Source: UBA2377 sp964429385 (GTDB lineage Bacteria; Verrucomicrobiota; Verrucomicrobiia; Opitutales; Opitutaceae). From it: a DNA stretch of 64,000 nt. The first letter of the stretch is position 1, and each line of letters begins with the position of its first letter. A program made the position numbers and the translations under genes. The notes under the pieces were generated by a model. The model did not search any database and was not told the origin of the DNA. It was given only the letters and a program-made list of their open reading frames with translations. Below are positions 41,308 to 51,500 of the stretch, piece after piece. Where the stretch lies: positions 62,001-126,000 of the forward strand of contig CAYSBR010000002.1 of the NCBI GenBank assembly GCA_964429385.1, given 5' to 3'.

Positions 41308-43914
41308 TCAGAACTCGACGCGGGCGCTGAACTGCACGCGCCTCGGGCTGGCATAGGCGGCGTTGCCCTGGCTGTAGAGTTTGTCGAACGCGTTGTTGAT
41401 GTTCAGGGCGAAGTCGGTCGTGCGGCCGAGGATTTTGGTTTCATAGCCGATCAACAGATCCGCAGCGACGAACCCCTTGTGGAAGTCCGCCGAGTAGCGC
41501 TGGTTGTTGGCGATCGGCACGGCTTCGGTCATTCCGCGCACCCCGGCGCCGAGCGAGAGGCCTTTGAAGGCGCCGTCCGTGAAGGTGTATTTGTTCCAGA
41601 ACGAGACCTGCCACTCGGGCGAATGAGCGAGCCGGCGGTTGAAGAGAATCTCCCGTTCGACGCCTTGCAAGGCGGGGTTGTTCTTGATGCCGGAGTCGTA
41701 GATGTGGGCGAGGCCGAAGAACGCCTGATAGTTGTTGCTCGGCGACCAGAAGAGCTCGAGCTCGATGCCACGGTTCTGATCTTCGCCGGTGGTCGTGAAG
41801 TAACGCGCGGGGATGAAGCCGGCGTTCACGACCTGCGGCACGCCGTTGGCGTCGGGATAGAGGATGCCGAACTGGTTGCGCGGATCGGAATCGGTCGAGG
41901 CGTGGTCTTGGATCTCGATGTTGGTGCGGGCCACGGTGAACCAGGTGAGCGAGCCGGACCAGACGCGGTCGGCCGACTGGAACTTGAAACCGATGTCCGT
42001 GCCTTCGCCGGTCTGGTCGTTGAGCTTGGTGTCCTCCTGCAGGCCGGGCACCAGCACGCCGTTGATGTCGCGATTGACGCCGACGCCGCGGACGCGGGTG
42101 TTGGTGTTGGGCATGTAGTTTTCGTTGAGGCTGGCGAAGAAGTTGAAGCCTTTGGTGAGCTCGACTGCCACGCCATACATCTTGCTGTCGCCGCTGGTCT
42201 CGGTGCGGGTGACGATGCCGGCGCTGCTATGGGTGAGCGCGTCCTGGCTTTCCTGACGGAAGCCGATGTTGGGCATGATGCGGCGGCCGAGGAGGTTGAA
42301 CTCGCCGGACCACATGATGTATTCGGCGTGCTTGTCCAGATCCACGCGGGTCGGGATGGTCGCAAGGGTGGCGCCGCCGGAAGCATCCGGGACCGGGTGG
42401 AGGATGGGATCAAAGAAACGGAAGACATCGCTCCCGGAGAGCAGGTTGCCGTTGCGGTCCAGGACGGTGTAGCCGGGGTTGTTGTAGTTGATGCTATAGT
42501 CGTAGGTCCGGACCCGCTGGTCGAGCAGCTCGGTGCCGAGTAGGACCTGGTGTTTCGTGCCCCAGAACTCGGCCTTGATGACGGCATCCAGCTGAGCGCG
42601 GAGGTTTTTCATGTCACGCTGGTTGCCGCCGGCGGCGATCATGTCCCAGGTGAGGTCGGCCTTCGGCTCGGTGCGCCAGGTGGTGAGGGATCCGTCGTTG
42701 AGGTCCTCGGAGAGGCCGGCGGCGCGGAGGCTGAGCCAGCTGGTGGGCGAGTAGGTGGCATCAATGAAGAACGTGTCGGTCTCGGCATCCACGAAGTAGC
42801 CCTTGCCTTGGAAGTTGTAGGAAGGACGGCCGGCGGGATGTCCGGCGGGGAGCAATTCGCGACCGAAATCACTGAGGCGGATGAGACCCTGCTCGACCGC
42901 GACGGCGCCGGTGTTGCCGCGGGCGGCGATGGTGAGATCGCTCCACACGGTCGAGTTGGCGTAGATGCGGCTGCGATAGTCGGCGGCGTTCAGGCCATGG
43001 AAGGCCAGCACGTCGGCGGGCGGGTTTGCATAGTCGGCAAACCATTTTTTGTTGCTCAGGGGATTCTGGGCTCCGGGGTTTTGATCGGTGCGGATATGCT
43101 CATACTCCACGAGGACGGAGAGGTTCTTGAGCGGGGTGAACAGCACGGAGGGCGTGATGCCGATCTGGCGGAAATATTCGCGATCACGCCAGCCGCCGCG
43201 GTCGCTGCTGTAGAGGTTGAGCCGGTAGGCGAAGAGATCCTGATAGTGGCCGTTGTATTCGAACCCGGCTTCGACGCCGTCGCTGCGCGAGCTGCTGGTA
43301 TCCCACTTCGACATGAAGTCGCTGTAGTCGAAAGTGAAGGTGCCGTAGTTGCGGAACTCGGGCTTCTTGGTGAGGTAGTTGATGGTGCCGCCGGGCTGGG
43401 CGCTGCCGAAGAGCACCGAGACGGGGCCTTTCAGGACTTCCACGCGGGCGACGTTGCGCAGGCTGAAGTTGGACTCCCGGGCGAAGCCGTTGCGCAGGAT
43501 GGCGTTGACGGGAAAGCCGCGGATCGAGCCGGTGGCGGTGCCGCCCCACGGGCTGCGGGTGGCGGTATCGGCGCGGGCGTCGGCATACATGCCGGGCACA
43601 TAGGAGTAAACTTCATCGAAACGGGCTTTGGCGCCGGTGTCCTGCAGGAAGCCGTCGGTCACGACAGAGATGGTCAGGGGCGTGTCCACGATCGGCCGCG
43701 CGAAACGGGTGGCCGAGATGGAGTTCGTCACCTGATAGCCAAGGGCTTTGTCGTCGGAGACGGTGAAGGGGTTGAGGACGATGACTTCCTCGGTGGCCGT
43801 GCTGGTTTCTGGCGAGGGGGTGGTGGCTTGGGCAAAGGCCTGGGACGCGCCCAGGCCGCTGGTGCACAGCAGGGCCGCGAGAAGGCCCCGCAAGCAGGCG
43901 GGTGTATGCTTCAT
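41308..43914 (-). CDS. TonB-dependent outer-membrane receptor
   Basis: An 868-residue receptor. It has a signal peptide (MKHTPACLRGLLAALLCTSG, cleavage near AFAQA), the family start IVLNPFTVSDDKALGYQVTN, and a plug with RVEVLKGPVSVLFGSAQPGG. The barrel ends VQFSARVEF with the C-terminal Phe of outer-membrane barrels. It is related to the receptor at 34177 (same FTV opening). It is divergent from a LacI-type regulator 183 bp away that may control it, given the palindrome at 44039. Confidence 0.93.
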   Translation of the reverse strand: MKHTPACLRGLLAALLCTSGLGASQAFAQATTPSPETSTATEEVIVLNPFTVSDDKALGYQVTNSISATRFARPIVDTPLTISVVTDGFLQDTGAKARFDEVYSYVPGMYADARADTATRSPWGGTATGSIRGFPVNAILRNGFARESNFSLRNVARVEVLKGPVSVLFGSAQPGGTINYLTKKPEFRNYGTFTFDYSDFMSKWDTSSSRSDGVEAGFEYNGHYQDLFAYRLNLYSSDRGGWRDREYFRQIGITPSVLFTPLKNLSVLVEYEHIRTDQNPGAQNPLSNKKWFADYANPPADVLAFHGLNAADYRSRIYANSTVWSDLTIAARGNTGAVAVEQGLIRLSDFGRELLPAGHPAGRPSYNFQGKGYFVDAETDTFFIDATYSPTSWLSLRAAGLSEDLNDGSLTTWRTEPKADLTWDMIAAGGNQRDMKNLRAQLDAVIKAEFWGTKHQVLLGTELLDQRVRTYDYSINYNNPGYTVLDRNGNLLSGSDVFRFFDPILHPVPDASGGATLATIPTRVDLDKHAEYIMWSGEFNLLGRRIMPNIGFRQESQDALTHSSAGIVTRTETSGDSKMYGVAVELTKGFNFFASLNENYMPNTNTRVRGVGVNRDINGVLVPGLQEDTKLNDQTGEGTDIGFKFQSADRVWSGSLTWFTVARTNIEIQDHASTDSDPRNQFGILYPDANGVPQVVNAGFIPARYFTTTGEDQNRGIELELFWSPSNNYQAFFGLAHIYDSGIKNNPALQGVEREILFNRRLAHSPEWQVSFWNKYTFTDGAFKGLSLGAGVRGMTEAVPIANNQRYSADFHKGFVAADLLIGYETKILGRTTDFALNINNAFDKLYSQGNAAYASPRRVQFSARVEF

Positions 43915-44038
43915 AGTTGGGTAAGGATTTGGTCTTACGGAGGGGTAGGGGGAAATTGGGCCGACGCCCAATTGCGTTGCTGGCAAACGCTGCGGCTCAG
44001 GTCTCCCCAAGAAGCAGGGTGAAGCAATGGCTGCCGCT

Positions 44039-44052
44039 TTCTACCAGTAGAA
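44039..44052. promoter_or_regulatory. Candidate LacI-family operator 1
   Basis: TTCTACCAGTAGAA is a perfect 14-bp palindrome, 46 bp before the LacI-type start and 125 bp before the divergent TonB receptor start. A near copy lies at 45159-45173 ahead of the downstream catabolic run. Confidence 0.55.
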
Positions 44053-44097
44053 CCTGGCTTGCGATTTTTTCGCGGCCCGATTGGGTGCCTCCCGCCC

Positions 44098-45150
44098 ATG
44101 ACCGCCCGCCCCACCTTGCGCGATATTGCCAAAGCCACCGGCTACCACTTCACGACGGTGGGACTGGCGATGCGGGGGGATCGCCGGATATCCCCCGGGA
44201 CGGCGGAGAAGATCCGGGCGGCGGCGCAGAAGCTGGGCTATGTGCAGGATGCGATGCTCTCGGCGCTTTCCTCCTATCGCCATGCCAGGCGCGAGCGGTT
44301 CGCCGGGTTGATCGGCTACCTGCACGCCTACGGCAAGCTGCCGGAGGTGTTCAAGGTCAACGAAGGCGCGCGGCGCATGTATGAAGGCGCCCGGGAGCAC
44401 GCGGAGGAAAAAGGGTTCCGGCTCTATGATCTCGACTACTCGCAAAAGGATCTGAGCAGCGGTCGCATCACTGAGATCCTGCGCGCGCGCGGCATCCGCG
44501 GGGTGATCCTGACGCCCATGGTCTTTGACGAGCCCGACCTGCTGGTACGGCGCCTGATGGGGTTGGACTGGTCCTTTTTTTCCGCGGTCTCGATCAGCCA
44601 GTCCATCGAGGGGATGGGCCTGCGCCTGCACTGCGTGGCGCCCAATCATCAATACACGATCCAGCTTCAGTTGAATGAATTGCGGCGGCTGGGTTACCGC
44701 CGGATCGGGCTGCAAATCTACCATCGGGTGAACCACTTTACGAAAGGCACTGTGCTGGGCGCCTACATGGTCGATCAGGTTGCTCAACCCAAGGACGCAT
44801 GGATCCCGCCGCTATTGTCGGATGAGATGAACGAAAAAATCCTGGGCCAGTGGCTGCGCCGCCACCAGCCGGACTGCATCATCGGCTCGGGACCGAAGCT
44901 GGCTCCGTGGATTGAAAAACTGGGCTATCGGGTGCCGGAGGACATCGGCCTGAGCGTGATCGCCCGCGCGCCGGACAGCCCCTACGCGGGCATTGTCGAA
45001 CAACATGCCCGGCTGGGGGCGGCGGCCGTGGACTCGGTGATCTCGCTCGTGCAGTCCAACGAGCAGGGGCTGCCCCAGTTCCCCCGCATCACAATGATCG
45101 AGGGCGTCTGGATCTGGCAGCCGAGTGTGCGGGCCCAGGCGCCGGGATGA
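44098..45150 (+). CDS. LacI-family transcriptional regulator
   Basis: A 350-residue repressor/activator. The N-terminal LacI helix-turn-helix is PTLRDIAKATGYHFTTVGLA (residues 5-24), with a hinge helix at KIRAAAQKLGY, followed by a periplasmic-binding-like effector domain. The recognition helix reads HFTTVGLAMRG rather than the usual VSxxTVSRVLNG, as in an Opitutaceae-type subgroup. ATG 44098 gives the standard N-terminus. It probably controls the divergent TonB receptor and the downstream dehydrogenase, isomerase, enolase and ABC genes through the palindromes at 44039 and 45159. Confidence 0.9.
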   Translation: MTARPTLRDIAKATGYHFTTVGLAMRGDRRISPGTAEKIRAAAQKLGYVQDAMLSALSSYRHARRERFAGLIGYLHAYGKLPEVFKVNEGARRMYEGAREHAEEKGFRLYDLDYSQKDLSSGRITEILRARGIRGVILTPMVFDEPDLLVRRLMGLDWSFFSAVSISQSIEGMGLRLHCVAPNHQYTIQLQLNELRRLGYRRIGLQIYHRVNHFTKGTVLGAYMVDQVAQPKDAWIPPLLSDEMNEKILGQWLRRHQPDCIIGSGPKLAPWIEKLGYRVPEDIGLSVIARAPDSPYAGIVEQHARLGAAAVDSVISLVQSNEQGLPQFPRITMIEGVWIWQPSVRAQAPG

Positions 45151-45158
45151 GCGCTTCT

Positions 45159-45173
45159 TTCATACAGGTAGAA
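45159..45173. promoter_or_regulatory. Candidate LacI-family operator 2
   Basis: The reverse complement, TTCTACCTGTATGAA, equals operator 1 apart from one substitution and one inserted base. It lies 98 bp before the Gfo/Idh start, where a repressor could control the catabolic run. Confidence 0.4.
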
Positions 45174-45270
45174 AAAGGCGGGGGGGCTCTTCCGCACTTT
45201 TTCACTGGAGACGGGCGCGGGGATGGCTAACCCAAGGCGTCCCCTCAACGTTCCCCTCCCCTGAATTTTT

Positions 45271-46341
45271 ATGAACTCCCCTGTTCGTTATGGTGTCATT
45301 GGCGCCGGTGTGATTGCCGGCCTCATCGTTTCAAAGCTCAAACCCGGCGGCAATGCGGTCGTGGTGGCGGTGGCGGACGTCAACCCGGAGGCGGCGCAGA
45401 AGCTCGGCGCGGCGGCCGGCATCACCAAAATCTACACCGACTATCATCAACTGCTGGCCGACCCCGAGGTCGAGGCGGTCTATATCGCGACCCCGCCCTT
45501 CCTGCACAAGCCGATGACCATCGACGCGCTGCGCGCCGGCAAACATGTGCTGTGCGAGAAACCCTTTGTCCTCACGCGCGAAGAAGTCCGCGAGATCATC
45601 GCGGTCAATCGGACCGTGCCGCAGCTCAAGGTGAGCTGCTGCTCCTCGCGCTACCACGATGCGGGCACGGCCCGCCGGGCCCGCGCGGCGATTGCGGACG
45701 GTGAACTCGGCGAGGTTTACCGCGTGCACTTCGAGCAGGTGACCGGCGCGCATGCCGTCGGGGCCAAGCTGCCCGCCTGGCGCAACGAGCCCGCCAAGAA
45801 TGGCGGCGGCATCTCCTTCGACTGGGGTCCTTACGACCTCGACTGGCTCAGCTACGTGCTGGGTGACAAGTTTCGCCCGCGCGTCGTGTTCGGCACGCTG
45901 GACAACTACTTTCCCCTCACGGCGGAACGCGTGCCGCCCTGCCTCGATGTGGACGGCCGGCTGTCCGCGGAGATTATCTGCGAAGGCGGCCTCACCCTTC
46001 ACTGGGAACGCCGCGCGGCCGAACACGGTCCGATGCGCCACAACGTCGAGATCCGCGGCCGCAAGGCCGGCCTCGATCTCTGCTTCCTCCCGATGGGCCA
46101 GAAGCAGCAGATCCATCACTACGCCTACACCGGGGCGGCGGATCTCAAGGAAACCGTGCTGCCCGATGCGGCCCCGGCCTGGGACGCCACCCTGACGTAT
46201 TCCCATCACAACCTCGCGGCGGCCATCCGCGGCGAGGCCGAGCTCACCAACACCCTGGAGCACAACCTGCGCATCCACGCCGTGTTTGATGCGTTACTGG
46301 CTTCCGCCCGCACGCAGCAGGCGGTGCACCTCGCCGACTGA
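45271..46341 (+). CDS. Gfo/Idh/MocA-family oxidoreductase
   Basis: A 356-residue dehydrogenase. The Rossmann start is YGVIGAGVIAGLIVSKLKPG (residues 7-26) and the catalytic CEKPFVL motif lies near residue 95. The C-terminal domain has ISFDWGPYDLDWLSYVLG. It is first in the probable operon with the TIM-barrel and enolase-superfamily enzymes, which fits oxidation of a sugar or sugar acid. The stop is 12 bp before the next gene. Confidence 0.9.
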   Translation: MNSPVRYGVIGAGVIAGLIVSKLKPGGNAVVVAVADVNPEAAQKLGAAAGITKIYTDYHQLLADPEVEAVYIATPPFLHKPMTIDALRAGKHVLCEKPFVLTREEVREIIAVNRTVPQLKVSCCSSRYHDAGTARRARAAIADGELGEVYRVHFEQVTGAHAVGAKLPAWRNEPAKNGGGISFDWGPYDLDWLSYVLGDKFRPRVVFGTLDNYFPLTAERVPPCLDVDGRLSAEIICEGGLTLHWERRAAEHGPMRHNVEIRGRKAGLDLCFLPMGQKQQIHHYAYTGAADLKETVLPDAAPAWDATLTYSHHNLAAAIRGEAELTNTLEHNLRIHAVFDALLASARTQQAVHLAD

Positions 46342-46353
46342 AATTTTTCCACC

Positions 46354-47253
46354 ATGGCCCTGCCCAACAAGCTCATCCTCTTCAACAATCACTTCGTGAT
46401 GCACCGGCGGCATTACCCGATGCGCACGCGCCTCGCGATTGCCGCCGACACCGGTTACGATGGCTACGAGTTCCATCCCACGGAGCCCGATGACGACAAG
46501 ACCTGGGCGGAGATGGAGGCGGCCTACCGTGCCAGCGGCCTGACGCAGGCCGGCATGTATGTCGTGGCCAAGGGCATCAACGATGACGAAGCGGACCGGT
46601 TTGATGCCGAGGTGGAGCGCGCGAAACGCATCATCGACCGCCTCGCGGCCATTGATCCCGGTGCGTTTGTCAACTTCAGCATCTCCAGCAACCCCGGTGG
46701 CAAGTCCACGCCCGACTACCGCGAGGCGGGTTCCGGCAAGGCCGAGGCGCGCCATTGGGAGCGCACCGCGCGCATGCTGCGGGCGGTGGATGAGCACGTC
46801 GCCAAGCGCGGACTCAGCGGCAACCTCTACAACCACATCTGGTTCATGATTGATACGCCGGCGACGGAGGTGCGCGCGATCAACGAAAGCGGCGCCAAGG
46901 TGATCCGCCCGGGCATCGCGATGTTCCATGCGCATTTCCACCAGGGCGTGCCCGATCTGCACGAGGTGCTGGCCCAGCCCGGCATGGAGCGCCTCGGCTA
47001 CCTCGCGCTCCTTAATGGCTGGCCGAAGCCCGCCGAGCCCTTCCGCACGCGCCCGCTCGACGATGGCAACATTGATCTGGCCGCGGCGCTCGGCCTGGTC
47101 TGGTCGCGCGGCTACACCGGTCCCATTGTCTCGCAGGCTTACGACCTCGGTGGGGATGCGTGGCTCACCGCCAAGCGTTCGGTTGATTACATCCGCGAAG
47201 TCCATGCGCGTTTTCAACGCAACCCGGCGTTGAACCCGTGGCATAACGCGTGA
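46354..47253 (+). CDS. Sugar phosphate isomerase/epimerase-like TIM barrel
   Basis: A 299-residue protein of the AP-endonuclease-2/xylose-isomerase-like superfamily. Recognisable strands are GYDGYEFHPTE and AGMYVVAKGI. A metal-site-like MFHAHFHQGVPDLHEVL and a closing GPIVSQAYDLGGDAWL follow. Members isomerise or epimerise ketoses, inosose or hydroxypyruvate. The substrate is unknown, but the operon with Gfo/Idh and an enolase-superfamily enzyme points to sugar or sugar-acid catabolism. Confidence 0.75.
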   Translation: MALPNKLILFNNHFVMHRRHYPMRTRLAIAADTGYDGYEFHPTEPDDDKTWAEMEAAYRASGLTQAGMYVVAKGINDDEADRFDAEVERAKRIIDRLAAIDPGAFVNFSISSNPGGKSTPDYREAGSGKAEARHWERTARMLRAVDEHVAKRGLSGNLYNHIWFMIDTPATEVRAINESGAKVIRPGIAMFHAHFHQGVPDLHEVLAQPGMERLGYLALLNGWPKPAEPFRTRPLDDGNIDLAAALGLVWSRGYTGPIVSQAYDLGGDAWLTAKRSVDYIREVHARFQRNPALNPWHNA

Positions 47254-47320
47254 TGCAAGGCGGGGATTTCGCTTTGCCCGTCGCCGCGAAAAATCCCCGG
47301 TTTATGTCGTTGGTTTTCGT

Positions 47321-47353
47321 GGCGGGGTCCGGAGACCCCGCCCTACAATTTTT
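47321..47353. repeat. GC-rich hairpin with T-run between operon genes
   Basis: The arms GGCGGGGTC (47321-47329) and GACCCCGCC (47334-47342) enclose CGGA and are followed by CTACAATTTTT. It looks terminator-like, yet it is a known type of dispersed intergenic repeat (GGCGGGGTC...GCCCTACA). It lies just before the enolase-superfamily gene and could reduce read-through. Confidence 0.6.
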
Positions 47354-47358
47354 CCCTC

Positions 47359-48501
47359 ATGTCCCGCATCGTCAAAATTGAGATCGGCCGCTTCGACTAC
47401 GCGGTGGCCGGTGAGTTCAAGTTCTTCAAACCCGGTCCCGACGGGCGTGTCACGCGCCCGTCCGTGCTCGTCCGGCTCACGGACGAAAACGGCGTTGAAG
47501 GCTGGGGCCAATCCGTGCCCGTGCCCACGTGGACCTACGAGACGGTGGAGAGCGTGCTCACTACGCTGGAACTTTACCTGGCCGAGGTGGTGTTGGGGCG
47601 TGATCCCGCCGATTTCGCCGGGCTGCACGCTGCGATGAACACGGCCATCCGCCCGGCGTTTTCCGTCGGGCAGCCGCTGGCCAAGGCGGCGTTTGATCTG
47701 GCCTGTCACGATCTGGTCGGCCGGCAGCGCGGCGTGCCCGCGTGGCAACTGTTTGGCGCGCCGGACGCCGCGCGCGAGGCGCTTACGCTGAGCTGGACCG
47801 TGGCCTCGCCCAAGATGGAGACGGTCGAGCGCCAGCTCGCCGAAGGCCGCGCCCGCGGCTACCGCAACTTCAACATCAAGGTCGGCGCGCCGCAAAGCGC
47901 CGCCTATGATCTGGAGCTCGCGCGCAAGGTCCGCGCCTTCGCTCCGGACGGTTTCCTGTGGGCCGATGCCAACACCGGTTACACGCCCGAGGAAGCGCTC
48001 GCCATCGCGCCGAAGCTGCGCGACGCCGGCGTGGATGTGTTTGAGTCACCGCTGGCGCCGACGCAGATCCGCGGCTATCAGGCGCTGAAGCGGCAGGGCG
48101 CGCTGCCGGTGCTGATGGATGAGGGCATCGTCGGTCCGGAAGTGGCCGAGGAGTTCATTGCCCTCGACATGATGGATGGCATCGCGATGAAGCCTGCGCG
48201 CAACGCCGGGCTCTGGCCCTCGGTGCGGATTGTGAACGAGCTGCGCGAGCGCGGGCTCATGGTGCTCGGCTCGGGCCTGACCGATCCGGATTTTTCCCTG
48301 CTGGGGGCGATGCATCTGTTTGCCTGGAGCGGGATCGCCCGCCCCTGTGCGCTCAACGGTCCGCAGTTTCTCGCCGACAGCCTCTTTGGCCCGGGGCTGG
48401 CGCCGCAGGCGGATTTGCTTTCCTTGCCGACGGCCCCCGGCCTCGGCTTCACGCCCGATGCTCGCGCCGTCGCCGTGTTGCGCACGGTCGCTCACCTCTG
48501 A
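47359..48501 (+). CDS. Enolase-superfamily enzyme (mandelate racemase/MLE-like)
   Basis: A 380-residue enzyme. The metal ligands Asp203 (ADANTGY), Glu229 (FESPL) and Asp254 (LMDEG) are spaced 26 and 25 apart, as in muconate-lactonising enzymes. Lys174 (FNIKVG) is the second strand-2 lysine; the first Lys of KxK is Asn here. Lys278 (AMKPARNAG) takes the barrel-end Lys place. The superfamily abstracts a proton next to a carboxylate (dehydration, racemisation or epimerisation). Context suggests a sugar-acid dehydratase or epimerase. The ATG is close behind a hairpin. Confidence 0.85.
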   Translation: MSRIVKIEIGRFDYAVAGEFKFFKPGPDGRVTRPSVLVRLTDENGVEGWGQSVPVPTWTYETVESVLTTLELYLAEVVLGRDPADFAGLHAAMNTAIRPAFSVGQPLAKAAFDLACHDLVGRQRGVPAWQLFGAPDAAREALTLSWTVASPKMETVERQLAEGRARGYRNFNIKVGAPQSAAYDLELARKVRAFAPDGFLWADANTGYTPEEALAIAPKLRDAGVDVFESPLAPTQIRGYQALKRQGALPVLMDEGIVGPEVAEEFIALDMMDGIAMKPARNAGLWPSVRIVNELRERGLMVLGSGLTDPDFSLLGAMHLFAWSGIARPCALNGPQFLADSLFGPGLAPQADLLSLPTAPGLGFTPDARAVAVLRTVAHL

Positions 48502-48519
48502 TCTGCTGAACAATCCTGA

Positions 48520-51500
48520 ATGGTCCGCTTTCCCCGTCAGCTCCGCTTTCCCCTTAAATTCGCCGCCGGCTGTCTGGGCGCGGCGGTTGGGTTGGCGGGG
48601 CTGGTCTGGGCGACGGCGGCGTTTTTTCGTCCGGATGTCACCCGCAAGCCGGAGCCGCCGCCCCTGGAGCAGGCGGCCGCCGCCCGCGAAGCGCGCCACC
48701 CGCGGCTGAGTCCGGACGCGCCGCCGGTTGTCGTGCAGAAGGTGGATTATTCCCTCGGCGCGCGGGCGGCCTGGTGGCCCAAGGGGGAGTCACCCATGCT
48801 GGCGGAGCTGGTGCGCGAGGGGCGGCTGCCGCCGGTGGCGGAGCGCACGGGGCCGGAGCCGGTGGTCATGACCGGAGTGGAAACCAGGCTCGGCCGCTAT
48901 GGCGGTACGATGCACCGGCTCGCGACGAGCCCCGAGGATATTGAAGGCGTCATTCGCACGCGCATGTCCTATGCCTCGCTGGTGCGCTGGTCGCCGCAGG
49001 GCTATCCGGTCGTGCCGCATCTCGCGAAGTCCTGGAGCGTGTCGCCGGATCAGAAGGAGTGGACCTTCACGCTGCGCGAGGGCCTGCGCTGGTCCGACGG
49101 CGCCCCTTTCACGGCGGATGACATCATGTTCTGGTGGGAGTGGGAGGCGCTGTATTTCCGTTCGGAAAACCAGATCTTCCACACGTCCTCGTTCATGCGG
49201 CATGCCGGCCAGCTCGGCCGCGTCGAGCAGGTGGACCGGCTGACGGTGAAGTTCATCTTCGAGGAGCCGCACAGTTTCTTTCTGGAAAAAGTGGCGAGCA
49301 ACATGGAGTGCTTCCGCCCGGCGCATTACCTGAGAAAATATCATCCGGCGCTGGGTGACCCGGAGCTGCATGCCGCGCTGATGAAGGCGCTGAACGTGCC
49401 GAGTCCGGAAGCCGCCTATCAGCGCCTGCTCAACATCCGCAATCCGGAGCATCCGCGGATGTGGCCGTGGATTTACACCGACTACCGCGCCTCCGCCCCG
49501 CAGGGCTTTGTGCGCAACCCCTATTACTTCGCGGTGGATGAGGCGGGCAACCAGCTGCCTTACCTCGATCGCGTTTCGTTCGACGTGAAGAACAAGGGCA
49601 TGATCACCGCGGCCATTGCCGGGGGTGAGGTCACGTTCCAGGACCGGCACATCGATTTCGAGGATTACACACTGCTGGCCAGCGGAACTTCGCGCCGCGG
49701 CTACACGCTGCGGCATTGGTATTACGCCACGCGGACCATGGCGCAGATGGGACCGAATCTGAACCGCATCGTGGATCCGGAGGATCCCGAGAGCGTCTGG
49801 AAGCACCGCTTCCTGAACGAGCGCGATTTCCGCCGCGCGCTTTCACTCGCGATCAACCGGCAGCAGATCATTGACGCGGTGTATAACGGCGTCGGCCAGC
49901 CCGCGCAGAGTTCGCCGGGACCGGATTCACCCTACTACAACGACCGTCAGTTCCACAGTTACACGGAGCATGATCCGGAGCGCGCCTCGGCGATGCTCGA
50001 TGCGCTGGGGCTCGACCGGCGCGACCGCGAGGGCTTCCGCACCTTCCCGGACGGCTCGCGCATGACGTGGTTCCTCAATCTCGGGGAGATGTTTCCGCCG
50101 GATGCGGCGCACATGGTCTCCGCGCATTGGGCGGAAGTGGGCGTGCGCGCCCTCGTGCAGATCCGCCCGCGCACGCTGTGGCAGGTGGAGCAGTCGGCCC
50201 GCAAGCACGACTTCTCCTTCTGGGCCGGGCTGGAGGAATTTCTGCCCATGCTCGATCCGCGCTTCTACGTGCCGATTAATGGTTCGTCGTTCTTCGCTCC
50301 TTCCTGGGGTCGCTGGTATAGCTACGGCGGATTGCTGGGCAGCCCGGAAGCGGACAAACCGGGTATCGAAGGGCCGCCGCCCGATCATCCCGCGCGCCGC
50401 GCGCAGGAGCTCTACAGTCTGGCACAGACGGCGCCCACGATTGAGGAGCGGATGAAATACTTCGACGAGGTGCTGGAAATCGCGGCGGACAACCTGTGGA
50501 GCATCAGTCTCGCGACTTCTCCGCCCTTGCTCGTCGCCGTGAAAGACGGGTTTCGCAATGTGCCGGACTCCATCCTGGCCGGCTATTTTTACATGACGCC
50601 GGGCAATGTGGGCATGGAGACCTTCCATTGGGACGAGCCCAATGATCCCGCCATCGTGACGGCGCGTATCAAAGATACCATCGCCGGTCCTTCCAAGCTG
50701 CCCATGGCGGGCGGACGTTCGCTGGACGAGATGGCGGATGGCCCCGGTATCCGCTGGCTGACCTGGGGCCTGTGGCTGGCGGTGGGTTTGGGTTTCGTCG
50801 CCCTGACCGCGCGGCACCCCTTTATCTGGCGCCGGGTGCTCACGCTGGTGCCGACCCTGCTGGCGATCTCGGTCATCGTTTACACGATCGTGCAACTGCC
50901 GCCCGGTGACTTCATCGCGTCGAAGACCGCGGAACTCAGCCTCAGCGGTGATCCGAACGCCGCCTCACAGCTGGAGGATATCCGCCGCAACTTCCATCTC
51001 GATGATCCGCAGTGGAAGCAATACGCGCGCTGGATGGGCTTCAAGTGGTTCACGAGCTTCGACCCGGCGGATGCCGGACTGCTGCAGGGCCATCTGGGGC
51101 GCTCGATGGAAAACAATCTTTCGGTCAATGAACTCCTGGGCGACCGCATCCTGCTCACGTTCGTGATCTCGCTCTTCACCATCCTGTTCACCTGGGTGGT
51201 GGCGCTGCCGATCGGCATCTATTCCGCGGTGCGGCCCTACACGACCGGGGATTATGTTCTCACGCTGGTCGGTTTCTTCGGCATGTCGGTGCCGCCCTTC
51301 CTGTTCGCCCTCGTGCTCATGTATCTGAGCTCCGAGTATCTCGGCATCAATGTCTCCGGCCTGTTCAGCGTGCGCTACGCTTCCGATCCCACCTGGTCCT
51401 GGGGCAAGGTGGTGGACCTGCTGCAGCACGTGTGGGTGGCGGTGGTCGTGCTCGGGGCGGGCAGCACGGCGGTCATGATCCGCGTGATGCGCGCCAACCT

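Noticed and set aside
43917..43926. TTGGGTAAGG half-site next to the third TonB receptor start
   Set aside because: Identical to half of the palindrome at 37262-37277, but the other half is missing, so it was not called as a binding site.
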